30,329 nucleotides of DNA from an uncultured Polycyclovorans sp. (GCA_936928855.1 CAKZHZ010000108.1:1-30329); one strand, 5' to 3'. Positions 7,722 through 15,889 are shown, counted from the first letter of the stretch. The notes: generated from the sequence alone by a model not told the origin. Made by a program: numbers and translations.

Positions 7722-7879
7722 TGTGGTGTTCCGTAAATGGTTTGATGAAATCGCTGAGGGCTTTTCGGGTCTGGCAAGGCGCGACGACGAGTCATAGCAG
7801 TGCTATGGCGAGGAGGCGCAACGCCGCGAGACGCGAAAAGAACCCGCGATTTCGCAAAGGTATTTGCGGGACAGCACAC
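7721..7879. repeat. 159-bp imperfect palindrome, probable interspersed intergenic repeat
   Basis: The two arms are near-symmetric about base 7800. The centre, catagca-g-tgctatg (7793-7807), is a perfect 7-bp inverted repeat, and the outer ends also match (gtgtggtgttccgtaaat against the reverse complement of atttgcgggacagcacac). Between them about half to two thirds of positions pair, better if one-base shifts are allowed. RNA from either strand would fold into one long hairpin. The core with gcaaggcgcgacgacgag resembles palindromic repeats I recall from intergenic regions of many gammaproteobacteria. There is no ORF or transposase, so it could be a MITE-like or REP-like unit. It lies between the convergent genes of the coiled-coil protein and argB, where it could stop or protect transcripts. 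Confidence 0.75.
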
Positions 7880-7902
7880 TAGGGCAGTGCGAAACAACGA
7901 GC

Positions 7903-8769
7903 TTAGCCACGGATCAGGGTGCCGATGCCCTCGTCGGTAAACAGTTCCAGCAGCACCGAGTGCTCGATACGGCCGTCGATGATATGGGCCGATTTCACCC
8001 CGGCATTCACCGCATCGAGCGCGCAGCCGATCTTGGGCAGCATGCCACCGTAGATGGTGCCGTCGGCGATCAGTGCCTCCACCTGCGCCACCTTGAGCCC
8101 GGTGAGGACCTTGCCCGACTTGTCGAGCAGCCCCTGGATGTTGGTGAGCAACATCAGTTTCTCGGCCTTCAGCACGCTCGCCAGTTTGCCGGCGGCGATG
8201 TCGGCATTGACGTTGTAGGCCTCGCCCGCCGCGCCCACGCCCACCGGCGCGATCACCGGAATGAAACCACCGGCCTCCAGATGGGAGATCACCCGCGGGT
8301 CGATCTGTTCCACCTCACCGACCTGGCCAACGTCCTTGCCGCTGGGCAGCGTCATCTTGCGGGCCCGGATCAGTCCGCCGTCCTTGCCGGTCAGGCCGAC
8401 GGCTCGGCCACCCTGCTGATTGATGGCGGCCACCACGGCCTTGTTCACCAGCCCGCCCAGCATCATCTCGACCACGTCCATGGTCTCGGCGTCGGTCACC
8501 CGCATGCCGTCGATGAACTCGCTCTTCTTGCCCAGGCGTTCCAGGTGCGCACCGATCTGCGGTCCGCCGCCGTGGACCACCACGGGGTTCATGCCCACTG
8601 CCTTCATCAACACGATGTCGCGCGCAAAGGCGTCGATCATGGTGTCGTCCTTCATGGCGTTGCCGCCGTACTTCACCACCATGGTCTTGCCATGGAAACG
8701 CTGAATGTACGGCAGGGCCTCGGTGAGAACCCGGGCAATGTTCTGGGCAGTGGTCAGGTCGATGGTCAT
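7903..8769 (-). CDS. argB: Acetylglutamate kinase ArgB
   Basis: ArgB phosphorylates N-acetylglutamate with ATP, the second step of arginine synthesis. The 288-aa protein carries KYGGNAM at 33-39 (ATP-binding Lys33), HGGGPQI at 66-72, IDGMRVTD, a NAG-site segment ending in NINADI-like YNVNADIAAGK, and DGTIYGGMLPK near the C-terminus. The extended N-terminal helix is of the arginine-sensitive hexameric type seen in Pseudomonas. I chose ATG 8769, since MTIDLTTAQ aligns with that family's N-terminus. A GTG at 8793, overlapping the dut stop (GTGA), is a real alternative adding 8 residues; neither has a strong ribosome-binding site. It is the last gene of the coaBC-dut-argB operon. Confidence 0.96.
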   Translation of the reverse strand: MTIDLTTAQNIARVLTEALPYIQRFHGKTMVVKYGGNAMKDDTMIDAFARDIVLMKAVGMNPVVVHGGGPQIGAHLERLGKKSEFIDGMRVTDAETMDVVEMMLGGLVNKAVVAAINQQGGRAVGLTGKDGGLIRARKMTLPSGKDVGQVGEVEQIDPRVISHLEAGGFIPVIAPVGVGAAGEAYNVNADIAAGKLASVLKAEKLMLLTNIQGLLDKSGKVLTGLKVAQVEALIADGTIYGGMLPKIGCALDAVNAGVKSAHIIDGRIEHSVLLELFTDEGIGTLIRG

Positions 8770-8789
8770 GGGCGGTCTGCCGGACGCAC

Positions 8790-9236
8790 TCACTGCCGAC
8801 CGGTGGAGCCGAAACCGCCGGCACCCCGCGCTGATGACGCGCCGAAGGCATCCACCACCTCCAATGCGGCGCGAACCACAGGGACGAACACCAGCTGCGC
8901 GATCCGCTCACCGGGCTCGATGGTGAATGCACCCTGCCCCCGGTTCCAGCAACTCACCATCAACTCGCCCTGGTAGTCAGAATCGATCAGCCCCACCAGA
9001 TTGCCGAGCACGATGCCGTGTTTGTGCCCCAAACCGGAGCGCGGCAGGATCACCGCCGCCAGCCCCGGATCGGCGATATGCACGGCAAGCCCGGTCTTGA
9101 TCAGCTGCGTCTCGCCCGGGGCGAGCACCAGCGGTGCATCGAGGATGGCGCGCAGGTCAAGCCCGGCGCTGCCGTCGGTGGCATAGGCGGGCGCTGCGGC
9201 CCGCGGGTCCAGCACCTTGAGTTGGATCGTTGTCAT
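8790..9236 (-). CDS. dut: dUTP diphosphatase
   Basis: Hydrolyses dUTP to dUMP and pyrophosphate, keeping uracil out of DNA and supplying thymidylate synthesis. The 148-aa trimeric-type enzyme has all five motifs: 1, ATDGSAGLDLRA (19-30); 2, PRSGLGHKHG (65-74); 3, GLIDSDYQGELMV (82-94) with the catalytic Asp; 4, GERIAQLVFVP (109-119); 5, RGAGGFGSTG (137-146), the flexible C-terminal arm. It sits 36 bp after coaBC and its stop abuts or overlaps argB, as in the coaBC-dut order of E. coli and Pseudomonas. In Pseudomonas, algC separates dut from argB; here it does not. Confidence 0.97.
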   Translation of the reverse strand: MTTIQLKVLDPRAAAPAYATDGSAGLDLRAILDAPLVLAPGETQLIKTGLAVHIADPGLAAVILPRSGLGHKHGIVLGNLVGLIDSDYQGELMVSCWNRGQGAFTIEPGERIAQLVFVPVVRAALEVVDAFGASSARGAGGFGSTGRQ

Positions 9237-9272
9237 GAGGCTTCGAATGTCGGGAAATGGATGCCCGCCGCT

Positions 9273-10490
9273 TCAGGCGGCCTGGGCGCGATAACGGTCG
9301 GCGATCAATGCGGCCAGGGTCCGGGCGACCGTCGCCTTGCCAGCCTCGGGGATGGCCTGCCCACCACCCGCCCAGAACACCTGCAAGGCGTTGTGGTCCA
9401 CCTCGAAGGCACGCCCGTCACCAACCCAGTTGGCCGCGATCATCTGTAGTCCCTTGCGCTCGAGCTTGCCACGGGCATGGGATTCCAGGTCGTCGGTTTC
9501 GGCGGCGAAGCCGACCATGAACAACGCCGGATTGGCAGCCCTGATCGTGCTGAGAATATCGGGGTTCTTCACCAGCGTCAGCGGCAGGGTGTCGTCGTGC
9601 TTCTTGATCTTGCGGGTGGCAGCCGTGGCCACCCGGTAATCCGCCACGGCAGCGGCGGACACAAAGATGTGAGCGCCCTGCACGGCTTCGGTCGCCGCGG
9701 CCAGCATCGACTCGGCGGTGTCCACATCGATCCGGCGGACCCCTGCGGGCGTCGGCAGCGTCACCGGACCGGCCACCAGCGTCACGTCGGCACCCAGTGC
9801 CTGCAGGGCGGCGGCCACCGCGAATCCCTGCTTGCCGGAGGAACGGTTGCTGATGAAGCGAACCGGGTCCACGGGTTCGCGGGTCGGCCCGGCACTGACC
9901 ACCACCCGGCACCCGGACAACGGCCCTTCGGTCGACAGCAGGGCGATGAGCGCATCGCGGATGGCCAACGGCTCCAACATGCGGCCCTCCCCCGTCTCGC
10001 CACAGGCCTGATCCCCCTGACCGGGCCCCAGCAGATGCACGCCCCGGTCCTTCAGGGTCATCACGTTGGCCTGGGTGGCGGGATGCGCCCACATCAACCG
10101 GTTCATGGCGGGGACCAGTGCCAGCGGACGGTCACTGGCCAGCAACAGGGTGCTCAGCAGATCATCCGCCAGCCCCTGCGCGCACTTCGCCATGAGATTG
10201 GCGGTGGCGGGGGCCACCAGCACCAGATCGGGCCAGCGGGCCAACTCGATGTGCCCCATCGCCGCCTCGTGCGCCGGATCGAAAAGGGCCTGCCGGACCG
10301 GCTGCCCGGTCAGCGCCTGGAAGGTCATCGGCGCCACGAAGGCCTCGGCGTGAGCGGTCATCACCACCCGCACCTCAGCGCCGACCTCGCGCAGGCGGCG
10401 CACCAGGTCCGCGGCCTTGTAAGCCGCAATGCCGCCGCTGACCCCCAGGAGGATGCGGCGGCCGCTCAGTGCTGTCACAGGGATGTCCAT
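9273..10490 (-). CDS. coaBC: Bifunctional CoaBC (phosphopantothenoylcysteine synthase/decarboxylase)
   Basis: Two CoA-synthesis steps in one 405-aa protein. The N-terminal CoaC half (flavoprotein decarboxylase) shows GVSGGIAAYK at 16-25, the catalytic H80 in GHIELARW, PAMN at 127-130 and the active-site C163 in GDQACGETGEGRM. The C-terminal CoaB half (CTP-dependent ligase) shows AGPTREPVDPVRFISNRSSG at about 200-219, including the Asn equivalent to the E. coli acyl-cytidylate residue (N215), then the KIKK lysines near 294-297, KNPDIL and GFAAET. The start is ATG 10490, divergent from radC. It is the first gene of a likely coaBC-dut-argB operon. Confidence 0.97.
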   Translation of the reverse strand: MDIPVTALSGRRILLGVSGGIAAYKAADLVRRLREVGAEVRVVMTAHAEAFVAPMTFQALTGQPVRQALFDPAHEAAMGHIELARWPDLVLVAPATANLMAKCAQGLADDLLSTLLLASDRPLALVPAMNRLMWAHPATQANVMTLKDRGVHLLGPGQGDQACGETGEGRMLEPLAIRDALIALLSTEGPLSGCRVVVSAGPTREPVDPVRFISNRSSGKQGFAVAAALQALGADVTLVAGPVTLPTPAGVRRIDVDTAESMLAAATEAVQGAHIFVSAAAVADYRVATAATRKIKKHDDTLPLTLVKNPDILSTIRAANPALFMVGFAAETDDLESHARGKLERKGLQMIAANWVGDGRAFEVDHNALQVFWAGGGQAIPEAGKATVARTLAALIADRYRAQAA

Positions 10491-10566
10491 TGCGGCATTC
10501 TATCTGCGCCGGCGAAACGCTGATCAATCCATCGCACGTCGGCGGGAAACACGACAGGAGGTCATG

Positions 10567-11244
10567 ATGCCCACGATCCGCGACTGGCCCGCCGCCGAGC
10601 GCCCTCGCGAGCGCCTGCTGGCCGCCGGCCCCACCGCCCTCTCCGATGCCGAACTGCTGGCCATCTTCCTGCGCACGGGGGTGGCCGGCGAAAGTGCGGT
10701 GGACCTGGCACGTCGGCTGCTGCATCACTTCGGCGGCCTGCGCGCCCTGCTGCAGGCGGATCGAACGCACTTCTGTGCGCAGGCGGGCCTGGGGCCCGCC
10801 AAGTTTGCGCAGCTGCAAGCGGTCCTGGAGATGGCCCGCCGCCACCTCGCCGAAACCCTGCAGCGAGGTGCGGCGCTTGAGGACCCCGACGCCGTGGCGG
10901 CCTACCTCGGGCACCAGCTGCGCGATCTCCATCACGAGGTGTTTGCCTTGCTGCTGCTCGACACCCAGCATCGTGTACTGGCCTTCGAGCGCATCAGCGA
11001 GGGCACGCTCGACAGCGCCACGGTCTACGCCCGTCAGGTCGTACGGTGTGCCCTGCGTCATCATGCGGCCGCTGTGATCCTCGCCCACAATCACCCCAGC
11101 GGCATCGCCGAGCCGAGCCAGGCCGACCGCCAGCTGACCCACCGGCTGCGCGATGCCCTGGCGCTGGTCGATGTCCGCGTCCTGGATCATCTGATCATCG
11201 GCGACGGCCCGCCGGTCAGCTTCGCCCGGCGGGGCTGGCTGTGA
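10567..11244 (+). CDS. radC: RadC-family JAB-domain protein
   Basis: A 225-aa RadC protein. The N-terminal helix-hairpin-helix-like part (IRDWPAAERPRERLLAAGP, then LSDAELLAIFLRTG) is followed by a JAB/MPN domain with the zinc motif AHNHPSG (H174, H176) and D187. RadC was once linked to DNA repair, but its biochemical activity remains uncertain. The start is ATG 10567, five bases after AGGAGG at 10556-10561; the ATG at 10564 is too close to that site, and longer upstream starts add residues unlike the family. It keeps the conserved position between coaBC and rpmB. Confidence 0.95.
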   Translation: MPTIRDWPAAERPRERLLAAGPTALSDAELLAIFLRTGVAGESAVDLARRLLHHFGGLRALLQADRTHFCAQAGLGPAKFAQLQAVLEMARRHLAETLQRGAALEDPDAVAAYLGHQLRDLHHEVFALLLLDTQHRVLAFERISEGTLDSATVYARQVVRCALRHHAAAVILAHNHPSGIAEPSQADRQLTHRLRDALALVDVRVLDHLIIGDGPPVSFARRGWL

Positions 11245-11256
11245 CCCCCGTCCGGC

Positions 11257-11286
11257 TTGCGGGCCGGCAAACAAAGCTGCTATAAA
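11257..11286 (+). promoter_or_regulatory. Promoter of rpmB-rpmG
   Basis: TTGCGG (11257-11262) and TATAAA (11281-11286) are 18 bp apart, followed by a GC-rich stretch where transcription would start. The leader before rpmB would be about 80 nt. A GC-rich discriminator such as this is usual for stringently controlled ribosomal promoters. Confidence 0.6.
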
Positions 11287-11371
11287 GCGCGCCCTTTGTG
11301 TGCTGGCCCCCCGGCTGGCAGGGCTCAGGTCATCACCGACCGGCCACCCGATTTTTTTGAGGGCTGTACTC

Positions 11372-11608
11372 ATGTCCAAAGTCTGTCAGGTCACCGGCAA
11401 GCGGCCGACCACCGGTAACACGGTGAGCCATGCCAACAACCGTCGTCGTCGCCGCTTCGAGCCGAACCTCCACAAGCATCGCTTCTGGCTGGAGTCGGAA
11501 AAGCGCTTCGTCTCGCTGCGCGTTTCCGCCAACGGCATGCGCACCATCGACAAGAAGGGTGTGGAAACCGTCGTCAAAGAACTCCGCGCCCGCGGCGTGA
11601 AGGTGTAA
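11372..11608 (+). CDS. rpmB: 50S ribosomal protein L28
   Basis: A 78-aa basic protein beginning MSKVCQVTGKRPTTGNTVSH, then NNRRRRRFEPNLHKHRFW and LRVSANGMRTIDKKG, all typical of L28 of the large ribosomal subunit. The length equals that of E. coli L28. The ATG at 11372 has GAGGG 8 bp upstream; an upstream in-frame extension is not supported. rpmG follows after 2 bp, the usual pair. Confidence 0.98.
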   Translation: MSKVCQVTGKRPTTGNTVSHANNRRRRRFEPNLHKHRFWLESEKRFVSLRVSANGMRTIDKKGVETVVKELRARGVKV

Positions 11609-11610
11609 TC

Positions 11611-11787
11611 ATGGCCAGCAAGACCAAGAAGGATCGCGAGAAGATCCGCCTGATCTCCACCGAGGGGACCGGCTACTTCTACACGACCACCAAGAACAAG
11701 AAGAACACCCCGGACAAGTTCGAGTTCAAGAAGTACGATCCGGTGGTGCGCAAGCACGTGGTGTTCAAGGAAGGCAAGATCAAGTAG
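11611..11787 (+). CDS. rpmG: 50S ribosomal protein L33
   Basis: A 58-aa basic protein: MASKTKKDREKIRLISTEGT at the start, then YTTTKNKKNTPDKFEFKKYD and a VFKEGKIK end. This is L33 of the large subunit, in the zinc-free form (no CxxC pairs). It starts 2 bp after rpmB, with the Shine-Dalgarno-like GAAGG (11599-11603, GTGAAGGTG) inside the rpmB 3' end. Confidence 0.98.
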   Translation: MASKTKKDREKIRLISTEGTGYFYTTTKNKKNTPDKFEFKKYDPVVRKHVVFKEGKIK

Positions 11788-11847
11788 TACCAGGCGTGGC
11801 TTCCGGGCCCGCACCAGGGTCCGGGGAGCCTCACAGGCTGCTCGAGA

Positions 11848-11871
11848 AGCCCGCCTCCCGGCGGGCTTTTT
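11848..11871 (+). terminator. Rho-independent terminator of rpmB-rpmG
   Basis: A 7-bp G+C stem gcccgcc/ggcgggc (11849-11855 with 11860-11866), a tccc loop and a run of five T (11867-11871), 60 bp after the rpmG stop. Confidence 0.9.
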
Positions 11872-11898
11872 GGTTCTCATCGGCTGCAGGAGTGGAGC

Positions 11899-13368
11899 AT
11901 GGCTCAGATCGGGTCAGACAATCCTGAAAGCACCCAGGGCGGCGCGCACCACCGCCACCTGGAGCAGGCGCGCGCGCAGGTCATCGAGCTGCTGTCGCGA
12001 CAGGCGCTCGAACGCGACCTGCTGTCGCACGACACCAGCCCCCGCCACGATGTCGTGACCCAGCTGCTGGCCCGCCAGCAACAGGCGCGACTGGCCCAAC
12101 GACTGGGCAGTTTCCACCCCGCCGACATCGCCTTCGTGCTGGAAAGCCTGGCGCCCGAAGCGCGCGAGATCGCCTGGCAGCTGGTCAAGCCGGCGCAGCG
12201 TGGTGCCGTGCTGCTGGAAATGGGCGAAGCGGTACTGCGCACCCTGCTGATGGACATGGCGCCGGAGTCGATCGCCGCCGCCATCCGCCACCTCGAATCC
12301 GACGACATCGCCGACCTGCTGGAACAGCTCCCCGGCGAGCTGGCGCAGGATGTGATCGCACACCTCGACCGCGACGATCAGGCCGAGGTGCGGTCCGTCC
12401 TCTCGTTTCCCGAGGGAACGGTGGGCGCGATGATGGACCTCGATTTCATCACCGTGCGTGAAGACGCCAACCTGGAAGCCGTGCAGCGGCTGCTGCGCCG
12501 CCGCCGTCGTGACCTGCCTGCGGACTGTAATCAGATCATCGTGGTCGACCGCGCCAACCAGTTGCGTGGCGTGATGCGCTTCGAGCAGCTCCTGTTCAAC
12601 GAGCCTGAAATGCAGATCGGCGAGGTGATGGATGCTTCCCCGCATTACTTCTACACCGACGACGCTGCGCGAGAAGCCCTGGATGCCTTCGAGAAGTATG
12701 ACCTCATCGAGGCGCCGGTACTCAACCTGCACCGCGTGGTGGTGGGCCGCCTCACCGTCGACGCCGTGGTGGACGAGATCAACGAGAAGGCGCAGGCCGA
12801 CAGCCTGCGTCAGCGCGGCCTGTCCCATGAGGAAGATCTGTTTGCCCCGGTCGCCAGCAGCGCACGCAACCGGGGCCCCTGGCTCGCCCTGAATCTGTTC
12901 ACCGCCTTCATCGCGTCCCGCGTGATCGATGCCTTCGAGGGCATCATCGTGCAGCTCGTGGCGCTGGCCGCGCTGATGCCGATCGTCGCCAGCATCGGCG
13001 GCAACACCGGCAACCAGACCGTGGCGCTGGTGATCCGCGGGCTGGCGCTGGATCAGTTGGGACCCTCCCAGCTCCGCCAGATGTTCCTCAAGGAGTTCAG
13101 CGTCGCCACGCTCAACGGCGCGCTCTGGGGTACGGTCCTGGCGTTGGCAACGCTGGGGCTCTATCACGACTGGGCCCTGGCAGGCGTGATCGCCCTAGCG
13201 GTGCTGCTCAACCTCTGGGTGGCCGCGGGCGCCGGCGTCGCCATTCCCCTGACCCTGCACCGATTCGGCCGAGACCCGGTGATGGGTTCGAGCGTCATGC
13301 TCACCGCCATCACCGACAGCATGGGCTTCTTCATCTTTCTCGGCCTAGCGGCGCTGCTGCTGGTCTGA
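11899..13368 (+). CDS. mgtE: Magnesium transporter MgtE
   Basis: A dimeric Mg2+-gated Mg2+ channel of the inner membrane. The 489-aa protein has the full layout: a helical N domain (about 50-180, with PADIAFVLESL and DIADLLEQLP), two CBS domains (about 185-310), a connecting helix, and five membrane helices from about 330. The pore signature PIVASIGGNTGNQT is at 361-374 and the conserved Asp of the pore (AITDSMGFF) is D473. Cytosolic Mg2+ binding between the N and CBS domains closes the channel in the family. ATG 11899 follows AGGAG at about 11888-11892. No Mg2+ riboswitch is recognisable in the 110-bp gap, which is mainly the preceding terminator. Confidence 0.95.
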   Translation: MAQIGSDNPESTQGGAHHRHLEQARAQVIELLSRQALERDLLSHDTSPRHDVVTQLLARQQQARLAQRLGSFHPADIAFVLESLAPEAREIAWQLVKPAQRGAVLLEMGEAVLRTLLMDMAPESIAAAIRHLESDDIADLLEQLPGELAQDVIAHLDRDDQAEVRSVLSFPEGTVGAMMDLDFITVREDANLEAVQRLLRRRRRDLPADCNQIIVVDRANQLRGVMRFEQLLFNEPEMQIGEVMDASPHYFYTDDAAREALDAFEKYDLIEAPVLNLHRVVVGRLTVDAVVDEINEKAQADSLRQRGLSHEEDLFAPVASSARNRGPWLALNLFTAFIASRVIDAFEGIIVQLVALAALMPIVASIGGNTGNQTVALVIRGLALDQLGPSQLRQMFLKEFSVATLNGALWGTVLALATLGLYHDWALAGVIALAVLLNLWVAAGAGVAIPLTLHRFGRDPVMGSSVMLTAITDSMGFFIFLGLAALLLV

Positions 13369-13374
13369 GCCGCG

Positions 13375-13394
13375 ATGTCCCGCCACCGGGACAT
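13375..13394. other. Perfect 8-bp hairpin after mgtE
   Basis: atgtcccg (13375-13382), loop ccac, cgggacat (13387-13394). It begins 6 bp after the mgtE stop and has no T run, so it is at best a weak terminator or an mRNA 3'-end stabiliser; it could equally be a symmetric protein-binding site ahead of cydA. No FNR-type box was found between here and cydA. Confidence 0.4.
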
Positions 13395-13481
13395 GATGTG
13401 CGATGGGACATTCCGTCCACTTGCCACATACACCCTGGCGTATCAGGATGAAGGTGCCCCTGGTCAAAGAGGTGATGCCCG

Positions 13482-14831
13482 ATGGAGCTTGATGCCCTGA
13501 TGCTGGCTCGCGTCCAGTTCGCCGCCAATATCACCTTCCACATCCTGTTTCCCACCATCACGATTGCCCTCGGCTGGCTGCTGCTGTTCTTCAAGCTGCG
13601 CCACAACGCCACCGGCAATCCGGCCTGGGCAGGTCTCTACCGGTTCTGGATCAAGATCTTCGCGCTCACCTTTGCGCTGGGAGTGGTCTCCGGCGTCACC
13701 ATGAGCTTCCAGTTCGGCACCAACTGGCCGGGTTTCATGGAAACCGTCGGCAACATCGCCGGCCCGCTGCTGGCCTACGAAGTGCTCACGGCCTTCTTCC
13801 TCGAGGCGACCTTCCTGGCCGTAATGCTGTTCGGCCAGAACCGCGTATCCAACCGGATTCACACGCTCGCCACCGCGCTGGTGTGCATCGGCACCACGCT
13901 GTCGGCGTTCTGGATTCTCTCGCTCAATTCGTGGATGCAAACCCCCGCCGGCTTCGAGATGCGCGACGGCGTGGCCTACGCCACCGACTGGTGGGCGGTG
14001 ATCTTCAACCCCTCGCTGCCGTATCGCTTTACCCACATGCTGATCGCCTGCGGTCTCACGGGCGCCTTCCTGGTAGCGGGTCTGTCGGCCTACCGGCTGT
14101 GGCGAGGCGACGACAGCGCCGAGGCGCGGCTCGGACTCAAGGTCGGCACGGTGCTCGGCGCGATCCTGATTCCGCTGCAGATCCTGGTCGGCGACCTGCA
14201 TGGCCTCAACACCCTGCACCACCAACCGGCCAAGGTGGCCGCCATGGAAGGGATCTGGGAAACCCAGGCCGGGGCGCCTGCGGTGCTGTTCGCGTTGCCC
14301 AACGAGGCGGAGCGACGCAACGACTTCGAGATTGCCGTCCCCAAACTGGCCTCGTTCTACCTCACCCACGACTGGAATGGGGTGGTGCAGGGGCTCAACG
14401 ACTTCGAGGGCGAGCACCCGCGCGTGGCCCCGGTGTTCTGGGCCTTTCGCACCATGGTCGGCGTCGGTCTGCTGATGCTGGCGGTTTCCTGGCTGGGCTG
14501 CGTCCTGTTGTGGCGACGCGGCACACTGCCCCGCTGGATGCTGCCCCCGATGATCGCGATGACGTTCTCCGGATGGTTGGGTGTGCTGGCGGGCTGGTAC
14601 ACCACCGAGATCGGCCGCCAACCCTGGCTGGTCCATGGGGTTCTGCGCACCGCCGATGCTGCCGCCCCCACGGTCGGCAGCGGCATGATCGCCAGCTCGC
14701 TGGCGATGTACCTGTCCCTCTATGCCGTGTTGACCGTGGCCTATATCTCGGTGGTGTTCTACCTTGCACGCAAGGCCGATCCTCGCAACCCCGCACCGGA
14801 CGCACCGTACATCGAAGGAGCCTCCGCATGA
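13482..14831 (+). CDS. cydA: Cytochrome bd-type quinol oxidase subunit I (short Q-loop, CIO-like)
   Basis: The catalytic subunit of a quinol oxidase that reduces O2 without pumping protons. The 449-aa protein is membrane-embedded. Haem-site residues can be placed: H20 in ITFHILFP and H185 in RFTHM as haem ligands, E100 and E107 in the proton/haem region, and M325 in FWAFRTMVG for haem b558. K251 and E256 (AKVAAMEGIWE) and GRQPW at 378-382 are also conserved. The segment between helices 6 and 7 is short, about 55 residues, as in the cyanide-insensitive (CioA) branch. The start at 13482 has GAGG 9 bp upstream. It is coupled to cydB by an ATGA overlap. No CydX-like small gene follows. Confidence 0.95.
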   Translation: MELDALMLARVQFAANITFHILFPTITIALGWLLLFFKLRHNATGNPAWAGLYRFWIKIFALTFALGVVSGVTMSFQFGTNWPGFMETVGNIAGPLLAYEVLTAFFLEATFLAVMLFGQNRVSNRIHTLATALVCIGTTLSAFWILSLNSWMQTPAGFEMRDGVAYATDWWAVIFNPSLPYRFTHMLIACGLTGAFLVAGLSAYRLWRGDDSAEARLGLKVGTVLGAILIPLQILVGDLHGLNTLHHQPAKVAAMEGIWETQAGAPAVLFALPNEAERRNDFEIAVPKLASFYLTHDWNGVVQGLNDFEGEHPRVAPVFWAFRTMVGVGLLMLAVSWLGCVLLWRRGTLPRWMLPPMIAMTFSGWLGVLAGWYTTEIGRQPWLVHGVLRTADAAAPTVGSGMIASSLAMYLSLYAVLTVAYISVVFYLARKADPRNPAPDAPYIEGASA

Positions 14832-15871
14832 TGCCCGCCGACCTCGCCGGAGAAGCCCTGTGGCTGCCGCTGATCTTCATGCTGCTGATGGGCGTGGCGA
14901 TGTTCGCCTACGTCATCCTGGACGGCTACGATCTCGGCGTGGGCATGCTGCTGCCCTGGGCAGCCAACGATGCCGAACGCGACCTCATGATCGCCTCCAT
15001 CGGCCCCTTCTGGGATGCCAATGAAACCTGGCTGGTGCTGGGCGTGGGCATCCTGCTGGTGGCGTTCCCGATGGCCCACGGCGTCATCCTCACCAGCCTC
15101 TATCTGCCGGTAGCGGTGATGCTGGCCGGGCTGATCCTGCGGGGCGTCGCCTTCGACTTCCGGGTCAAGGCACGTGCTGCGCACAAGCCCGCCTGGGACC
15201 GCGCCTTCTTTGTCGGCAGCCTGATGGCGTCGATTTCACAGGGCGTGATGCTGGGGCTACTGGTGACCGCCTTCGACCACAGCCTGCTCAACTGGCTGTT
15301 CGCCCTTGGCATCGGCTTTGGCCTCGCGGGCGGCTATGTGCTGCTCGGCGCCGGCTGGCTGATCATGAAGACCGACCATGGCCTGCAGACCCGCGCCGGA
15401 GGTTGGGCCCGCCACGGGCTGATCATGGCCGCCCTTGGCATCGCCGGCGTATCACTGGCAACCCCCCTGGTCAGCCCGCAGATCTTCGCCAAATGGTTCA
15501 GCTTTCCCAACATCCTGGCGCTGGCCCCGATTCCGTTGATGACCGCCCTGCTGGTCGGCCTGCTGTTCCTGTTCACCCGCCGCCTGCAGCGGGACCTGCA
15601 GCAGGGCAACGCACGCGGCGTGGCGCGCTGGATCTGGACCCCGTTCGCTGGCGCCGTTGGGCTGTTCAGCCTCGCCTTCTTCGGCCTCGCCTACAGCCTG
15701 TTCCCCTGGCTGGTACTGGATCGCATCACCATCTGGGATGCCGCCAGCGCACCGGAATCCCTCAAGTTCATTCTCGTGGGCGTGGTGATCGTGCTGCCGG
15801 CCATTCTGCTCTACACCGTCTACGCCTATCGGGTGTTCTGGGGCAAGACCGAGGGCCTCAGCTACGAGTGA
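14828..15871 (+). CDS. cydB: Cytochrome bd-type quinol oxidase subunit II
   Basis: The haem-free partner of subunit I. The 347-aa protein has about eight or nine membrane helices and the family motifs YVILDGYDLGVGML near the N-terminus and GPFWDANETWLVLGVG after it, then RGVAFDFR. The start at 14828 is set by AAGGAG at 14815-14820; a second ATG at 14831 is possible. Subunit II ends in YRVFWGKTEGLSYE, giving an oxidase encoded by two genes only. It converges on fbp with a 15-bp gap occupied by a hairpin. Confidence 0.96.
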   Translation: MMPADLAGEALWLPLIFMLLMGVAMFAYVILDGYDLGVGMLLPWAANDAERDLMIASIGPFWDANETWLVLGVGILLVAFPMAHGVILTSLYLPVAVMLAGLILRGVAFDFRVKARAAHKPAWDRAFFVGSLMASISQGVMLGLLVTAFDHSLLNWLFALGIGFGLAGGYVLLGAGWLIMKTDHGLQTRAGGWARHGLIMAALGIAGVSLATPLVSPQIFAKWFSFPNILALAPIPLMTALLVGLLFLFTRRLQRDLQQGNARGVARWIWTPFAGAVGLFSLAFFGLAYSLFPWLVLDRITIWDAASAPESLKFILVGVVIVLPAILLYTVYAYRVFWGKTEGLSYE

Positions 15872-15889
15872 GGCCCCATCGTGGCCTCA
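15869..15889. terminator. Hairpin built from the two convergent stop codons
   Basis: tgaggcc (15869-15875) and ggcctca (15883-15889) pair perfectly around a 7-nt loop. The first TGA is the cydB stop and the final TCA is the complement of the fbp stop. No T run follows on either strand, so a role in bidirectional termination is only suggested. Confidence 0.35.

Noticed and set aside
7864..8976. 370-codon + strand frame opposite argB and dut
   Set aside because: It is a His-rich antisense shadow of two conserved genes; no domain is recognisable.
10429..10566. Longer N-terminus for RadC
   Set aside because: The extra residues are Arg-rich, overlap the coaBC start on the other strand, and lie upstream of a strong AGGAGG that fits ATG 10,567.
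11788..11898. Mg2+-sensing riboswitch before mgtE
   Set aside because: The gap holds mainly the rpmG terminator; I saw no M-box-like conserved pieces.
13883..15871. Very long + strand open frame (662 codons) that starts inside cydA
   Set aside because: Its first part is an out-of-frame, Arg/Gly/Pro-rich shadow of cydA. Only the part from 14,828 is real, and that is cydB with its own ribosome-binding site.
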